In this document: one piece after another, positions 1 through 12,222 of the stretch
How the letters are laid out: each line of letters begins with the position of its first letter
Numbering within the stretch: position 1 is the first letter of the stretch
Origin: Loripinus fragilis
Lineage: Eukaryota; Mollusca; Bivalvia; Lucinida; Lucinidae
Reading direction: 5' to 3'
DNA: 64,000 nt
NCBI GenBank assembly: GCA_964019695.1
Contig: OZ026530.1
Location: 37,744,835 to 37,808,834 of the forward strand
Program-made: the position numbers and the translations under genes
Notes under the pieces: model-generated
The model's input: only the letters and a program-made list of their open reading frames with translations
Told to the model about the DNA's origin: nothing
Database searches by the model: none

Positions 1-6
1 CTTTAA

Positions 7-405
7 TCTTAGTTCCATTTGAAGGAAATAATGGACTTTAAAAACTACCTCAACAGAGATTTTACTCCAGTTCCTAAATACTATCATACAGGCAATCGGA
101 AATCACAAATCTTACACACACGTTTACGAACAAACTGTAGCTCATTAAATAATGATATGTTCCTAAAAAACATATCTGAATCTCCATTATGCAGTTGTGG
201 TAGCGTTGAAAACACTCAACATTTCTTCTTAAGATGCCCTCGATACAATGAACACAGAACATTGCTTTTTGACGAGGTTTCCAAGCACCAGCCAGTTTCT
301 CTCAATTTGCTACTATATGGAAGTAGTTCACTTCCATATGAAACCAATGTTGCCATCTTTCAAATAGTACATAAGTACATATCAGACACTAAGCGTTTTA
401 CTTAA
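7..405 (+). pseudogene. LINE ORF2 C-terminal fragment
   Basis: This is the last ~130 residues of a non-LTR retrotransposon polyprotein, cut by the window edge. The readable part has the C-terminal Cys/His knuckle that follows the reverse transcriptase in many LINEs, seen as CSCGSVENTQHFFLRCPRY at about residues 57-75. No RT motif is inside the window. The listed start is internal, because the true frame would come from upstream. It differs in sequence from the LINE at 8445-9780, so at least two LINE families are present. It is probably a dead 5'-truncated copy. The LINE clade cannot be decided from this fragment. Confidence 0.75.
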
Positions 406-925
406 TATCCATCTCAATTACCCTTAGCCTCAGGACATAATAAGAGTGAAGATGTAGTAAGTGACGGTATCCATTATTGCAATTTGTCTATCGCATATAG
501 GCCTGGCCAGGTATCGGTGTTCCCCTCCTCCCTCTCCAACCAACACTTGCACATCCTATTTTTCATTTATTATCAAAGCTTATGTACTGTCAATGCTAAC
601 AAATATGCTTAAATCTGAGTCCTGCTTACTACGTTGGATAGTCCAAGTGTCTTGTTTAAGACTTGGAGTATTTAATCATAAATTCCACCCGTGGACTTGC
701 ACCACTGCATGCTGATAGGGACATACTCAATCAGCACCTATATTTGTTAGCATTGACTGACCTATATTATAATGTACAGTATTCGATATGATCTGCCTTC
801 CACTTACAGCTTATTTCGCATTGGAGAAGAACTAAATAAGCTACATGCTTCCGTTCTTATCCTCATCTTATTGTTTCAATCTGTGTTTACAATGTACAAA
901 TTAATTTGAATAAAATATGTTTAAA
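406..925 (+). other. Probable 3' UTR of the LINE
   Basis: About 520 bases without a credible frame follow the LINE stop codon. A polyadenylation-type AATAAA lies at 909-914, shortly before AT-rich sequence that would be the tail. Assignment to the LINE rests on position and this signal. The open frame at 461-715 is not protein-like. Confidence 0.45.
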
Positions 926-2860
926 CCAAATAATGGACCATTTAATGGGTTTCTGTGCTTCAGTTGATTCAATCTGGTATGCAACAGGGCCAAATTCTGT
1001 GATGTAGGAGAGGGCTCAAAGTAAACATTTTTAGTAAGCAGTTGTGTTGGACATTAAAGTCAGTGGACTGAAGAGTAACATTTAGCCAAATAAAGCACAA
1101 TTTAATCTCTCTCACACACCACTGGTCTCATAAATTAAGACAATTGTGAAAAGTTATCTTTTCAAAGAATTTTAGAAGTAGATATAACAATTTTATGTTC
1201 TACAAAATTTAAGAAGCCAATGATCATTGAGCTACAATGGACAGATGACTGGTCAAACCAGATTCAGAAAAGGGTTTGGGTTGAGCAGTGAGTTGTCTCT
1301 ACGGTGTAAGTTAATCATAATCATCGATTAATTAGCAATTTAAATTCCAATCCCTTGATACCGATATATATATATGTATATTTTTTACTATCTTTGATTT
1401 GTAATACAGCCCTAGGTAGATAAAAAGGTTTCCATATGACTTGCAATGTTTTACTCTTCAAAAATGCAAACTATCAACAGATTAATTATAGAGAAAGAGC
1501 ACTACTTTATGACAAACATGAACGGAATTATTATCTCTGTACTTCAATGCAAGGCTTTAGAAAGGTTTTATGTGTGGTTAATAAAAGCTAAAACTAAAAA
1601 TCCTCAGTTAGGTCTCCTATATAGTGCCAAGCACTTTGCCATACATTGTGGCAATGCCGCCATGATCAACACTTTTAGTAAAAACATTTTAAAATAATTT
1701 GGTGATGATTCCCTTAGTCTTTGTAAACCAGCAAAACAATTCAAACCAATCATCAAATATGAATTTTACTGTATTGTCCGCAACGGAACTGACAAATGAC
1801 CATTAGCATAAAACAGGATCGTTTTCGATATCCAACCAACACGCTTTTCTTCATTTCACGTCCTTTTGTCTGATAAAAGTTATTAACTGAGGTTTTTCAT
1901 TGAACGTAATGGTTCATCGTTCATTTGTAAAACCTTATTTTATAACCAGCTGTTTATGCTATTTGACAAATTTCTGCACGTATTTATCATATGCATACTT
2001 ATAATAACAGTTCTATTAAAATGCAGTTCAGTGTTCTATTCAGTATTAAGGAAGATATGTACAAAAACGCATTTCATTGCTAAATTGTTAAGTTTGACGA
2101 ATACATATAATGGATTTGACTGTATTGTAGTGTCTGCAACGAAAATGGTGCAAATTTAAAAGCTCAAATATGATGATTTTAACGCAACGTGTCTACAAGA
2201 AATAAGTTTAAGGTCATAAAGTGTTACTATATTTTCAATATATAATAAAACTGACTGTCCCATGTATATTACTCAGTTTTAAAGCAATGTCAATGTATAA
2301 GAATATTTAAAGCATTGGGAAAATTGATGTAAAAACTATGTCATGTGGGAAAGACGTTTTGATGTAAATCCTAGCAGGTGATCTGCTGTCATGTGATCGA
2401 GAACGTCTTAAAGATTACGTCAACGTCACTTGCACAATACAAAAGACACGTGGTACAAGTAATTTATGCATAATCTGTCATTTTGGTATGTACTTTGCCT
2501 CTTCCAATAAAACCGGACGTAAAAAATCGAAACTTTGAAAGGCCCAATACGTTGAATTTTATTACTAGACTAAAGTAATCATGGTGGGTTGGGTATGTCG
2601 GTATTTTTAAAGGGATGTATTTTGAGTGTATCCGAACTGTCATTTCATTTCTAATCGTTCAATGATGAATGTGCAATCGTGAAAAAAGAAGCAAATGATG
2701 CAAATCCATTGAGTCAGGAATCAAAACTAACGCATGTTAACTTGCAACTGAATTTGTGTTCTTAAAAATCGACCACCCCTGTTTTAAAACGGATACCTTT
2801 TCAATACCTTAAAGTAAATTTACAACCATGAATTTTCTAGGACACACTTCAAGTTGGTCA
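926..2860. other. No recognised feature
   Basis: AT-rich sequence with short open frames (for example 1446-1697, 83 aa) that match nothing I recognise and have no splice or promoter context. I see no gene here. Confidence 0.5.
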
Positions 2861-3008
2861 CAGGGTTTTCCCTTTACTTTTTGATAAGGCGGTCTATTGA
2901 CCCCCTTTCTATAAAAGAAAGACAATATAAAAAAACTATTATTTAAAGAGTCATTTGGGTAAAGTGGGGGTCATTTACCATATAAATAGGAGGGCAGGGA
3001 AAACCCTG
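2861..3008. mobile_element. 148-bp inverted-repeat MITE
   Basis: The element starts CAGGGTTTTCCC and ends GGGAAAACCCTG, a perfect 12-bp terminal inverted repeat. It is flanked on both sides by TGGTCA (2855-2860 and 3009-3014), a perfect 6-bp target duplication. It has no coding capacity and depends on a transposase elsewhere. The CAGGGT start and 6-bp duplication recall the element at 53382-53842. Confidence 0.85.
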
Positions 3009-3464
3009 TGGTCAGACTATGATATGCAATAACAATTATCTCGCTGACATTCTCAGGGTTTGTGATATAAAGGATTTAATCTGGGTGATGCGTTTTCAAA
3101 GTCCTTAGTATTTTTGTAGGCCTTGAACATCCTAGAATGCGTTACATTTCACCATAATAGTGAAGATAACGTAAAATGAACTGACATTCGCTCGATCGCA
3201 GACAATGGATTCATGATAGCAGTATAAGTGAACCTTTTTTCGACATGTCAGGCTATGTCTGAAACAACCTGGGGTTCTGCTAGAAGTTCGAACTTTCAGA
3301 TTTAGAAAGTGGAGGAACAATAGACTACTATCTATGTAACAAAACTAAAGCCCCTAATTGTCGTTTGTATCCACATCTTACCGGAAAGGCAGGGAAGACC
3401 ACAGACCATGGAAGGAGAACAACTACCTTGCCATGTATATTGTAGAATTCACATGCTTACCGTG
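3009..3464. other. No recognised feature
   Basis: Non-coding sequence between the MITE and a tRNA-like head. The minus-strand open frame at 3132-3320 has no recognisable content. Confidence 0.4.
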
Positions 3465-3538
3465 TGGCCCGATAGCTAAGTGGCCAGAGTATTTGTGCAG
3501 TCTGCGATAGGTCCTTGGTTCGAGTCCCCGTCTGGTCA
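3465..3538 (+). repeat. tRNA-derived SINE head or decayed tRNA
   Basis: An A-box-like TAGCTAAGTGG lies at 3473-3483 and a B-box GGTTCGAGTCC at 3517-3527, spaced as in a tRNA gene. The two acceptor-stem sides do not pair, so this is not a functional tRNA. It looks like the pol III promoter part of a SINE joined to the tandem-repeat element that follows. Confidence 0.5.
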
Positions 3539-3544
3539 TATGCT

Positions 3545-4490
3545 TTTTATCATGTTTTTGTTCAGTTTATCCAAATTATGTATGTGTATTGATATTATCT
3601 AGCTTAGGAGTGTTACACACCATTTTCCCAAAATGTGTACCGGAGTTAGGGCCCTTGATTTATGGCAAATTTTCGTTTCCGCTCTATATCTTAAAACAAA
3701 TGGACATAATGTCACCAAATTTTATAAATGCTTTCATATTATCAAGATCTAGCTTACGATTGTTACAATTCATTTTTTCCAAATTTGTTCCAGAGTTATT
3801 GCCCTTTTTTACGCCAGATTTTCGTTTCCCCTCAATATCTTGAGAACAAATTGACATATTTTTACCAAAATTATATGGATTCATATTGACAAGATCTAGC
3901 TCGAGATTGTTACACGCCATTTTTTCAATTTTTACGAGAGTTATGGCCCTTGATTTATGCCAAAATTTATTTTCCCTTTCAATATCTTGAGAACGAATTG
4001 ACATAATTTCACCAAATTTTATATTGACAAGAGCTAGCTTGGGATTCTTATACGTTTTTTTTCCAGAATTTATACCAGAGTTATGGCCCTCCCAAATTTG
4101 TACCAGAGTTATGGCCCTTGATATACGTCAAACTTTTATTTCCACTCAATATCTTGAGAACAAATTTGCAGAATATCACAAAATTTTATATTCATCCATA
4201 TTTACAAGATTCAGCTTGGAGTTATTACATGTCATTTTAAACACATTTATACCAGAGAAAGTGGCCCTTAATTTACGCCAATATTTTTTTTTTGCTCAAT
4301 ATCTTGAGAACAAATAGGCAGAATTTCACCAAATTTTATATATGCATTCATTTTGACAATATCTAGTTTGTTATAGAGTTATAGCCCTTGATTGATGTCA
4401 GAATTTGTTCCTGCCCAATATCTTTAGATTTTCCTGCTAAATGTATCCAAAACTTGGCCTTTTTTTACTTGAAAGTACTGCAGCATGGCT
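3545..4490 (+). repeat. Degenerate ~147-bp tandem array, copy A
   Basis: Motifs such as CAATATCTTGAGAACAAATT and GAGTTATGGCCCTTGATTTA recur about every 147 bp (near 3833, 3980, 4148 and 4294). The block ends in GGCTATAA near 4490. It is paralogous to 20020-20634, where the element is more complete and ends GGGGCTATA. Open frames inside it on both strands are repeat artefacts. Confidence 0.8.
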
Positions 4491-4754
4491 ATAATTAGAT
4501 TCTTTGTCAATTCTTGTTTTTAAATTTACACATGTTTACAGTCAACTTGTTGCATTTAAAATCAAGTTTCATAGAGCACTGTGTGTTCACTGAAAAATGA
4601 ATGCATTCATTTTAAATTCCTTACTAGATCATCGCTATGAATGCATTGTCACTGTGTGGGAATGCCAAGTCAGAGTTTAAAATTTACCAGCAGACGACCT
4701 TTGGGTATAAAGGGTTTTAGCACTGACATAAAAATGAATATGATAAATGTCGTC
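4491..4754 (+). repeat. Segment shared by ZNF units A and B
   Basis: Unique-looking sequence that aligns closely with 20635-20878 (shared ATAGAGCACTGT and GCAGACGACCTTTGG motifs). It shows the duplication extends beyond the mobile repeats. After about 4755 unit B lacks ~1.37 kb and resumes at the equivalent of 6126. Confidence 0.7.
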
Positions 4755-4904
4755 TGCTGCATATCTTTGCAGATATTATTGACTATCTTAGGTATGGAAT
4801 GTTGTGTTTAAAAAACAGCTAATTGTGAATGTCTCATTAAATTACAATTCCAATGTGACCCTACAATGTATGTGGCTCAAAAAAAGAATAACTTTTTTGA
4901 AATT

Positions 4905-5328
4905 TATATTTTGCCAAGTACCATGTCCATTGTCTTTGCCTCTTTTAAACATCTGGAACTGCCAATCAATATTAAAATATCTGTCGCTTAACTGCAAAAT
5001 TGTGTATACTTGCATGATAGCTACAGCTCCAATTTCCGGTTTATGAATTACCTATTTGCTAACTTGGAAGTTGTGTTTTTGTAAGTGAATCAGTGAATAT
5101 TGGCAGTATTAAGATATATTTTGGCAAGTAACATGTCCATTGTTTTTTCCTCTTTTAAAGATCTGGAACTGCCAATCAGTATTAAAATAGATTATACCTG
5201 CCACTTTACTGCAAATTGTTTATACTTTCATGACAGCTACAGCTCCAAATTCCGGTTTATGAATTACCTCTTTGCCAACTTGGATGTTGCGTGTTTGTAA
5301 GTGAATCAGTGAATATTGGCAGTATCAA
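4905..5328 (+). repeat. Two-copy ~210-bp tandem duplication
   Basis: The stretch at 4905-5112 is repeated at 5115-5328. Both contain CATGTCCATTG, ATCTGGAACTGCCAATCA and GTGAATCAGTGAATATTGGC. The open frames at 4804-5046 and 5100-5300 are translations of these copies and are not genes. Confidence 0.8.
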
Positions 5329-5329
5329 T

Positions 5330-5700
5330 TAAGCTTTTTTTAATCCACCATGGTCAGTGAATCACCTTAAAAACGAGACAAAATGCATTATCCAAATTAT
5401 TACTAGGCCAACCTAATAAATTTTGTTAAATGACATGCCAGTTTTAAGCAGTTAAATGCAAAAAAGAACCAATTTCAGTATTTCTTGTTTAGTCAACAAT
5501 CGAAACAGTTCGTATATTTGACAAATGTTGGCTGTTTAGTTAAATGATACATGTATGGCTTAATAATGATTTAGTTAATGTTATAGTTGAAGTCATGTTT
5601 AAATTGAGTATGGGAAATGATCTTATTTCACTTTTCTAACCAATTATAAATAGCCTATATATTTGTTCCCATCGTTTGTGACATTAAAGTGTGAAATATG
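5330..5700 (+). repeat. Segment shared by ZNF units A and C
   Basis: This aligns with about 51030-51410 in unit C (shared GAGACAAAATGCATT and TGGTCAGT motifs). It sets the minimum upstream extent of the A-C duplication. No coding sequence is seen. Confidence 0.65.
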
Positions 5701-6098
5701 CAAGGTTGGGTGGTAGAAACCAGGGGCTGTTTACCCGGCAGTTTTATCCAGTAATAACCGCCTCCGTCAATACTCCAGAAGTGGTCAATACTGTTCCATT
5801 GGTGGTCGATTGAAAAATGAGCAGTTGATTAAGTTTGTGTGGCTCGTTGTTATGGCTGATTTAGTGGATCAGAAAGAACCCTTAGCTGGCCATAACAACT
5901 GAACAACATTGACCATTATTTCTTAATTACCAAGGCATATAGGGGTACATCAGTATGCCTGTGACTTAATCGACCCAATCAACAACTTCAGCTGACCAAC
6001 ATTCCACCGTCAATCGATCGACCAGCAATCACCAGTTAAACTGGTTATAAGCACTGACCTGGTCAATATGAGTATTGACCGCCTTCCCGCCAACCTTG
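5701..6098. mobile_element. 398-bp MITE, possibly hAT-like
   Basis: The ends are CAAGGTTGGGTGG and the complement of CCCGCCAACCTTG. The flanks are GAAATATG (5693-5700) and GAAATATA (6099-6106), an 8-bp target duplication with one mismatch. Unit C at about 51405-51425 has the same flank with a single GAAATAT and no insert, which is an empty site. The interior has GTCAATACT and AGTATTGAC subterminal repeats and no open frame. An 8-bp duplication suits hAT, but the family is not proven. Confidence 0.85.
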
Positions 6099-6238
6099 GA
6101 AATATATTATTGTCTATTGTCTTGCAGATAGAAAAATAAGTACACTCCTTAGAGTCGTGAAGTTTGATCAATTTTTTTTTTATTTGTTTTTAGGTACATG
6201 TATTTCTGAATATACTACATATTCTTTATTTCTGACAC

Positions 6239-6366
6239 CTGGCCTCAAAAAAGTCAAAATAAAGCGAAATGATTGGCTGCTTGCGGACACGTGTCCGCAA
6301 GCAGCCAATCTTTCTGCTTTATTTCAAGTTTGAGAATGAACTAAAGTTTTATAACCTCAAGGCCAG
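6239..6366. mobile_element. 128-bp MITE with perfect 40-bp palindrome
   Basis: Termini are CTGGCCTCAA and CTCAAGGCCAG. The flanks TTCTGACAC (6230-6238) and TTCTGCCAC (6367-6375) form a 9-bp target duplication with one mismatch. Bases 6271-6310 are a perfect 20+20 palindrome centred on CACGTG. Units B (about 20960) and C (about 51525) lack the insert. A 9-bp duplication suggests a Mutator-like source. A related copy is at 46699-46846. Confidence 0.88.
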
Positions 6367-6534
6367 TTCTGCCACTTGAGGAGAATTTGCAGGGCAAATA
6401 ATTACTGATACACATGGGCAAGGAATAACTTATTCACAATTGAGAACGACATTTACTGTCCAATTTTGATACAAATAACTTGTTGATTATTGTATGATTC
6501 TAATTTATACCTTTTTTGTTTTAGATTTCTAAGA

Positions 6535-6614
6535 AACGTTGAGACACAAATGCTGATGAACTGTTAGCATTACGAGCATTGTGGATGGACGTGGAAGAGT
6601 GTGAAGTTTAGCAG
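6535..6614 (+). other. Candidate first exon of ZNF A (non-coding)
   Basis: A pyrimidine-rich tract ending TTTTAG precedes a block that is conserved in units A, B (21113-21201) and C (53203 on). It starts ATTTCTAAGAAACGTTGAG and ends GTTTAGCAG followed by GTGTTT, a plausible splice donor. It has in-frame stops and would be 5' UTR. The next acceptor candidate is TTTGTTTTCATAG ending at 6985, also conserved in B (21536). This is inferred from conservation only. Confidence 0.4.
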
Positions 6615-7087
6615 GTGTTTAGAAATGAGAAGACATACATTTATATACTAAGGTTCTAACATTTTAATCAAATATGTGATTTTTCTACTCAATGTACACT
6701 TTGATGTAGACAGCTCAATTGAGTAACCACAAAATCATCTTTGAAACGGATCCTTCAGAACAGTATTTTTTTTTCTTTTATTAACACGTTCTTGTCCTAT
6801 CATTTTTCACTTCATTTGTACAGCCTAAATCAGAGGTGTTTTAGGATACGGTTATAAACGCTATGTATGTCCTATATAGCGAGACTATGGACAGGCTTGC
6901 CACTTTCGGTAGATTATTTGTTGTTGCATGTAAATTGATGAATCACAAGATTTTTTTATACTGGACAGAAACTTTGTTTTCATAGGCCATGGTGGCGCTT
7001 ACAAATATATTTTACATCAAGGAACATTTTCTTATTCATACAGTTATTTAGCCATTTACCTGTTTGTTTTAATCTATTTTATCTAAC

Positions 7088-8444
<1,357 letters not shown>

Positions 8445-9780
8445 GTGAAATCAAGAGTCAAGCATAATAATCATCTGGGTAATGAATTTGATTGTGGTCT
8501 CGGAGTACTTCAGGGAGAGTGTCTGTCACTTTTATTGTTTTCATTGTTCCTAAATGATATAGAAGAGCATTTTGTACAGTCAGGTATCGAAGGTTTAGAT
8601 ATAGAAATGGTCAAAGTGTTCATGTTATTGTATGCAGACGATATAGTAATTTTTGGAAATAGTGCAAATCAGTTACAAGAAGGTCTAAATTTATTGTCAG
8701 AATATTGTCAAAAATGGAAGCTAACTGTAAATACAGCTAAAACAAAGGTAATGGTGTTCAGGAAGGGGGGAGTTCTTCCCAGGAACTTAGAATTTTACAA
8801 TGGGGAAAATCAGATAGAGATTGTTAAAAGTTTCAAATATCTAGGAATTGTATTTACAGCAGGTGGTTCATTTTCAGAAACACAAAACACTCTTTCAGGT
8901 CAGGCCCAGAAAGCTATTTTTAAACTTAATAAATATCTGTACAAATTTACATTTATCCCACCAAAACACAAACTCGAACTTTTTGATAAATTGATCACAC
9001 CCATATTGAATTATGGTAGTGAGGTTTGGGGGTTTATTCAGGGGAATTCATTAGAAAGGGCACATCTTCAATTTTACAAACAATTACTTGGGGTCAAAAA
9101 GTCAACACAAAATGATTTTGTATATGGTGAACTTGGCAGAACAACTATGATAACAAAAAGGTATTTAATCATAGTGAAATATTGGTTTAAGATTCTAATG
9201 TCAAATGATAATAAATACATAAATTTAGTTTACAGAATGATGTTAAATGATTTGGAATCAAGGCAAAATACTGCAAATTGGGCATCACTTGTTAAACACC
9301 TTTTATTATCATTAGGGTTTCACGAAGTCTGGCTTGCACAAGGGGTAGGCAACTATAATGCATTCATTAACATTTTCAAACAAAGACTTACAGATACTTT
9401 TATACAAAAATTGGTATTCTAGGCCACACTCGTCGACTTGGGCAGTATTTTATAGATCAGTTGCAGTGTTTCAATTCCAGCCATATCTTGAAAAAATAAA
9501 TATTTCAAAATTTCAAAAGGTTTTTAGCAGATTACGTATGTCATCACATCGTCTGGAAATTGAAGCTGGCAGGTGGGCAAGACCTAAAAGTATTCCCCTC
9601 GATGAAAGAAAATGTAGAACATGCAATAAAATTGAAGATGAATACCATTTTGTTATTGAGTGTACACTGTTTAAGGAAATCAGAAGTAAATTTATTCATA
9701 AATATTATTGGAAACGACCAAGCATGTTTAAATTTGTTGACTTAATTAATTCATCGAACCAAAAACAATTCCTAACTTAA
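8445..9780 (+). pseudogene. 5'-truncated LINE, reverse transcriptase C-terminal half
   Basis: Non-LTR retrotransposon fragment inserted into zinc-finger gene A just after a KPYT linker. It begins near RT motif B (GVLQGECLSLLLFSLFLNDI) and has the catalytic YADD at 8631-8642. Next come the thumb region and, in a second frame (9358-9780), a C-terminal knuckle CRTCNKIEDEYHFVIEC. A one-base shift near 9405-9425 separates the two frames, so the copy is dead. The endonuclease and RT motifs 0-A are absent, as expected for target-primed 5' truncation. The open frame starting at 8343 is an artefact of reading from finger sequence into the LINE. Confidence 0.9.
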
Positions 9781-9998
9781 GCTCTTTCATTTTTCAAGCT
9801 TTCAAATGTCGCACTGAACTGTTGTATAATCGACAAGACCTACCACATTAATTATAATACCAATATCTTACTTGCTTCCACTGATATCTAAGTCTGGACT
9901 CGTAAATGCTTGTTAGCAATGTCTCGGGAGATAGTGCTGTCGAGCATATACAATGCATTTCCACAATGCATTCTTGATAATACCTTACCATGTGCTTG
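9781..9998 (+). other. Possible LINE 3' UTR start
   Basis: Non-coding sequence directly after the LINE stop codon. I cannot see where the LINE ends; there is no clear poly-A or tail repeat here. Confidence 0.25.
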
Positions 9999-10015
9999 TG
10001 TATGTTGGCTTGAAA

Positions 10016-10295
10016 AGTCTCACAGAGACAGTTCTAATGAGCATACATGACATGACAAGAATTCAGATTGACGTTTATCCATATGATCAAATTACGACAT
10101 GCTTGGGCGGCTGATATAGTTGTATAACCGATATCTTTAGTTAAAAGACCACACGGTGAATAGTCTCAAAGAGACTGCTCTAATAAGCATACATGACAAG
10201 AATCCAGATTGTCATTTATCCTAATGATCAAACTAGGGCATTCTTGGGCAGCCGATATAGTTGCAGGTATATCTGACATCTCTAGTTAAAAACCA
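10016..10295 (+). repeat. Two-copy ~145-bp tandem repeat
   Basis: About 10016-10140 is repeated at about 10159-10290. Both share GTCTCA.AGAGAC, AAGCATACATGACA, CATTTATCC/GTTTATCC, CTGATATAGTTG/CCGATATAGTTG and TAGTTAAAA. The copies are diverged and non-coding. Confidence 0.7.
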
Positions 10296-10349
10296 CACAG
10301 TGCAAATGTAACTAACACGCTATTCAAAGCCTGTGTTTGCCTTGTTTCA

Positions 10350-10426
10350 CATACAAAACATGTTGTGGGTGCTCAATGGAACTGTCACAATGAGACCGTT
10401 CTTTTGTGTACCCAGAATACATGTAA
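10350..10426. repeat. Short hairpin element, ACTCAAAAGAACCG family
   Basis: Imperfect inverted repeat whose arms read ACATGTTGTGGGTGCTCAAT.GAACTGTC and the complement of GAC.GTTCTTTTGTGTACCC. Relatives lie at about 18188, 38770, 38940 and 39238. The size suits a small foldback MITE. Confidence 0.6.
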
Positions 10427-10780
10427 AGAAAAAAAAAACAACAACTGATGGCTGATAAATTATGCAAAGATAAAACTGCTAAAATGTATGAACCATGGAG
10501 CTGTCAACTTGAAAGGTTGTATTAGATTAATTTTGTAAAACTATGATGCTGTTGTAATACCACTAACTAATTCTGAATACATATTCTGTAAAACTATTTA
10601 TCATATGACGTCGCGTCTGGGAGTGATATAACGCCATTCAATAAAATCGATAAACCACTAGTGGTTTACAGATTTACGGGAAACGTTATGACGTCAATAA
10701 CAACGCTGCGTACATAATGACAAAATTATAACGTTTTTACGCCAGAAATGAGATTTCAAAGTATTTGTCATATGATTAAT

Positions 10781-10935
10781 AGAATCTAACATTCGTGCTC
10801 TTGTATTATTGAATTTATTAAGATTGTTGCGAAAAAGAGATAAAATGCTTGGCAAGCCTCGCATTTTATCTCTTTTCCCCAACTCATTTAATAAATTCAA
10901 TAAGACATAAAACATGAGCACTCATGTAAGATACT
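10781..10935. mobile_element. 155-bp hairpin MITE, GGCAAGCCTCG family
   Basis: The arms start AGAATCTAACATTCGTGCTC and pair with a right arm ending TAAGATACT. Further in, ATTGAATTTATTAA pairs with TTAATAAATTC. The inner stem AAAAGAGATAAAATGC pairs across a loop holding GGCAAGCCTCG. Relatives are at 60041-60184 and, partial, at 36005-36100. No coding frame is real here. Confidence 0.85.
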
Positions 10936-11989
10936 CTATGTACATCATGTTTAAAATCATGTAAAGTAAATTGTTTATACAATTAGAGCAACAATGCAGA
11001 TCTTGATCGGAAGGCTAAATAGGAGCAGACCAATCAAGGACTTCAATGTAGGCTGTTCTAGTGGAGACCTAGATGACCAGGTTGCAGAATGGCAGCTCAA
11101 CAAGGTTCTTACTGTTTGCTCAAAAAGCCAAAGAAAAAATTGCCAAGGGCCTGTTTCAGGAAATCCTCTGTTGTGTGCAATGAATCTGATATTGACCATC
11201 AAATACTTAGATTTTTATTCTTCAGAGGGCTAAGAATGAAAATTTGTATTATCTGGAATATGTGCTTTTATGGTAGACTTTTAGTACACACGCACGTGAT
11301 CTTTAACTAAATCATAAAAGCACAAAACTAACGGTTATTTCCATTCATCAAAATAAGAACAAACTGCATACCTTGTTCTGCTATGCTGCACATGCACAAC
11401 TGGCTGTGGACAATATATCCTGTAAAAAAAGAATGCACTCAAACAGGTTTTTCGGCCATTAGGCCTTACAGTTTTGCACATGTGGAATTATTCATAGAAT
11501 GTGTAACGATGAATTCTATATATAACCCCAGAAATGTACAGGTATTTTTATATGCAGGGATTTTCCCATACAAGTTTGAACTTCTATAAAGAACGGGAAC
11601 GCATGCCCCAAAGTCAGTTCTTCTGTTTCGCTTTCACTAGAAGGTGACGGATGGGGCAATGCTTTGATTCGTTGGTTCCGCATTTTGATATTTGGCATAG
11701 ACACCAACGTTCTTCATTTCCAAATGAAGAATCTGGCTTCTATTGTCAAATAGCACAGAAAATTATAGATTAAAAACACCCTCTCGGACAATGACAAGCT
11801 CTTATGTAATTAAGTGTTAATTATTTCCTTTCTTTAACAAAATCAGCTAATTTAAATCTGCTGTGCACACCTTCTCCATCATTGGATAATAACGTATTCA
11901 TGTGATAACCATTGGTATCTGCCGCATTATGGCATTTTTTTAGGCACTTCAAACTCGACCGGTACATTTTAATCATTTATGATTCAAAA
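10936..11989. other. No recognised feature
   Basis: Short overlapping frames on both strands (10975-11310 and 11383-11589) with no domain I recognise. No gene is claimed. Confidence 0.4.
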
Positions 11990-12222
11990 CTATTTGAAGG
12001 TCGGGTGAGACTGAGCACATGTTCAGACTCATCCTATATTCTTTGTTGTCATCCATGTGACGGGTACCAATTTCAGATAAATATGCTATATACTCTCAAT
12101 ATAATATCTGTTAATATTGATATGTACTACACTGTTTTCTGCAATGTATATGTATATATGTTGTATCCTCATGGGCATTTATTGCCTTTTGGAATTTTCA
12201 AATAAACCATCTATCTATCTAT
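11990..12222 (+). repeat. LINE-like 3' end with ATCT tail
   Basis: The block ends TTTTCAAATAAACC followed by four ATCT-type units (12209-12222). An AATAAA-type signal before a short tetranucleotide tail is how several LINE families end. It could be the 3' end of the LINE at 8445-9780 with intervening insertions, or a separate truncated copy. Confidence 0.45.

Noticed and set aside
3465..3538. Functional tRNA gene
   Set aside because: A and B boxes are present but acceptor and other stems do not pair; better explained as a SINE head or relic.
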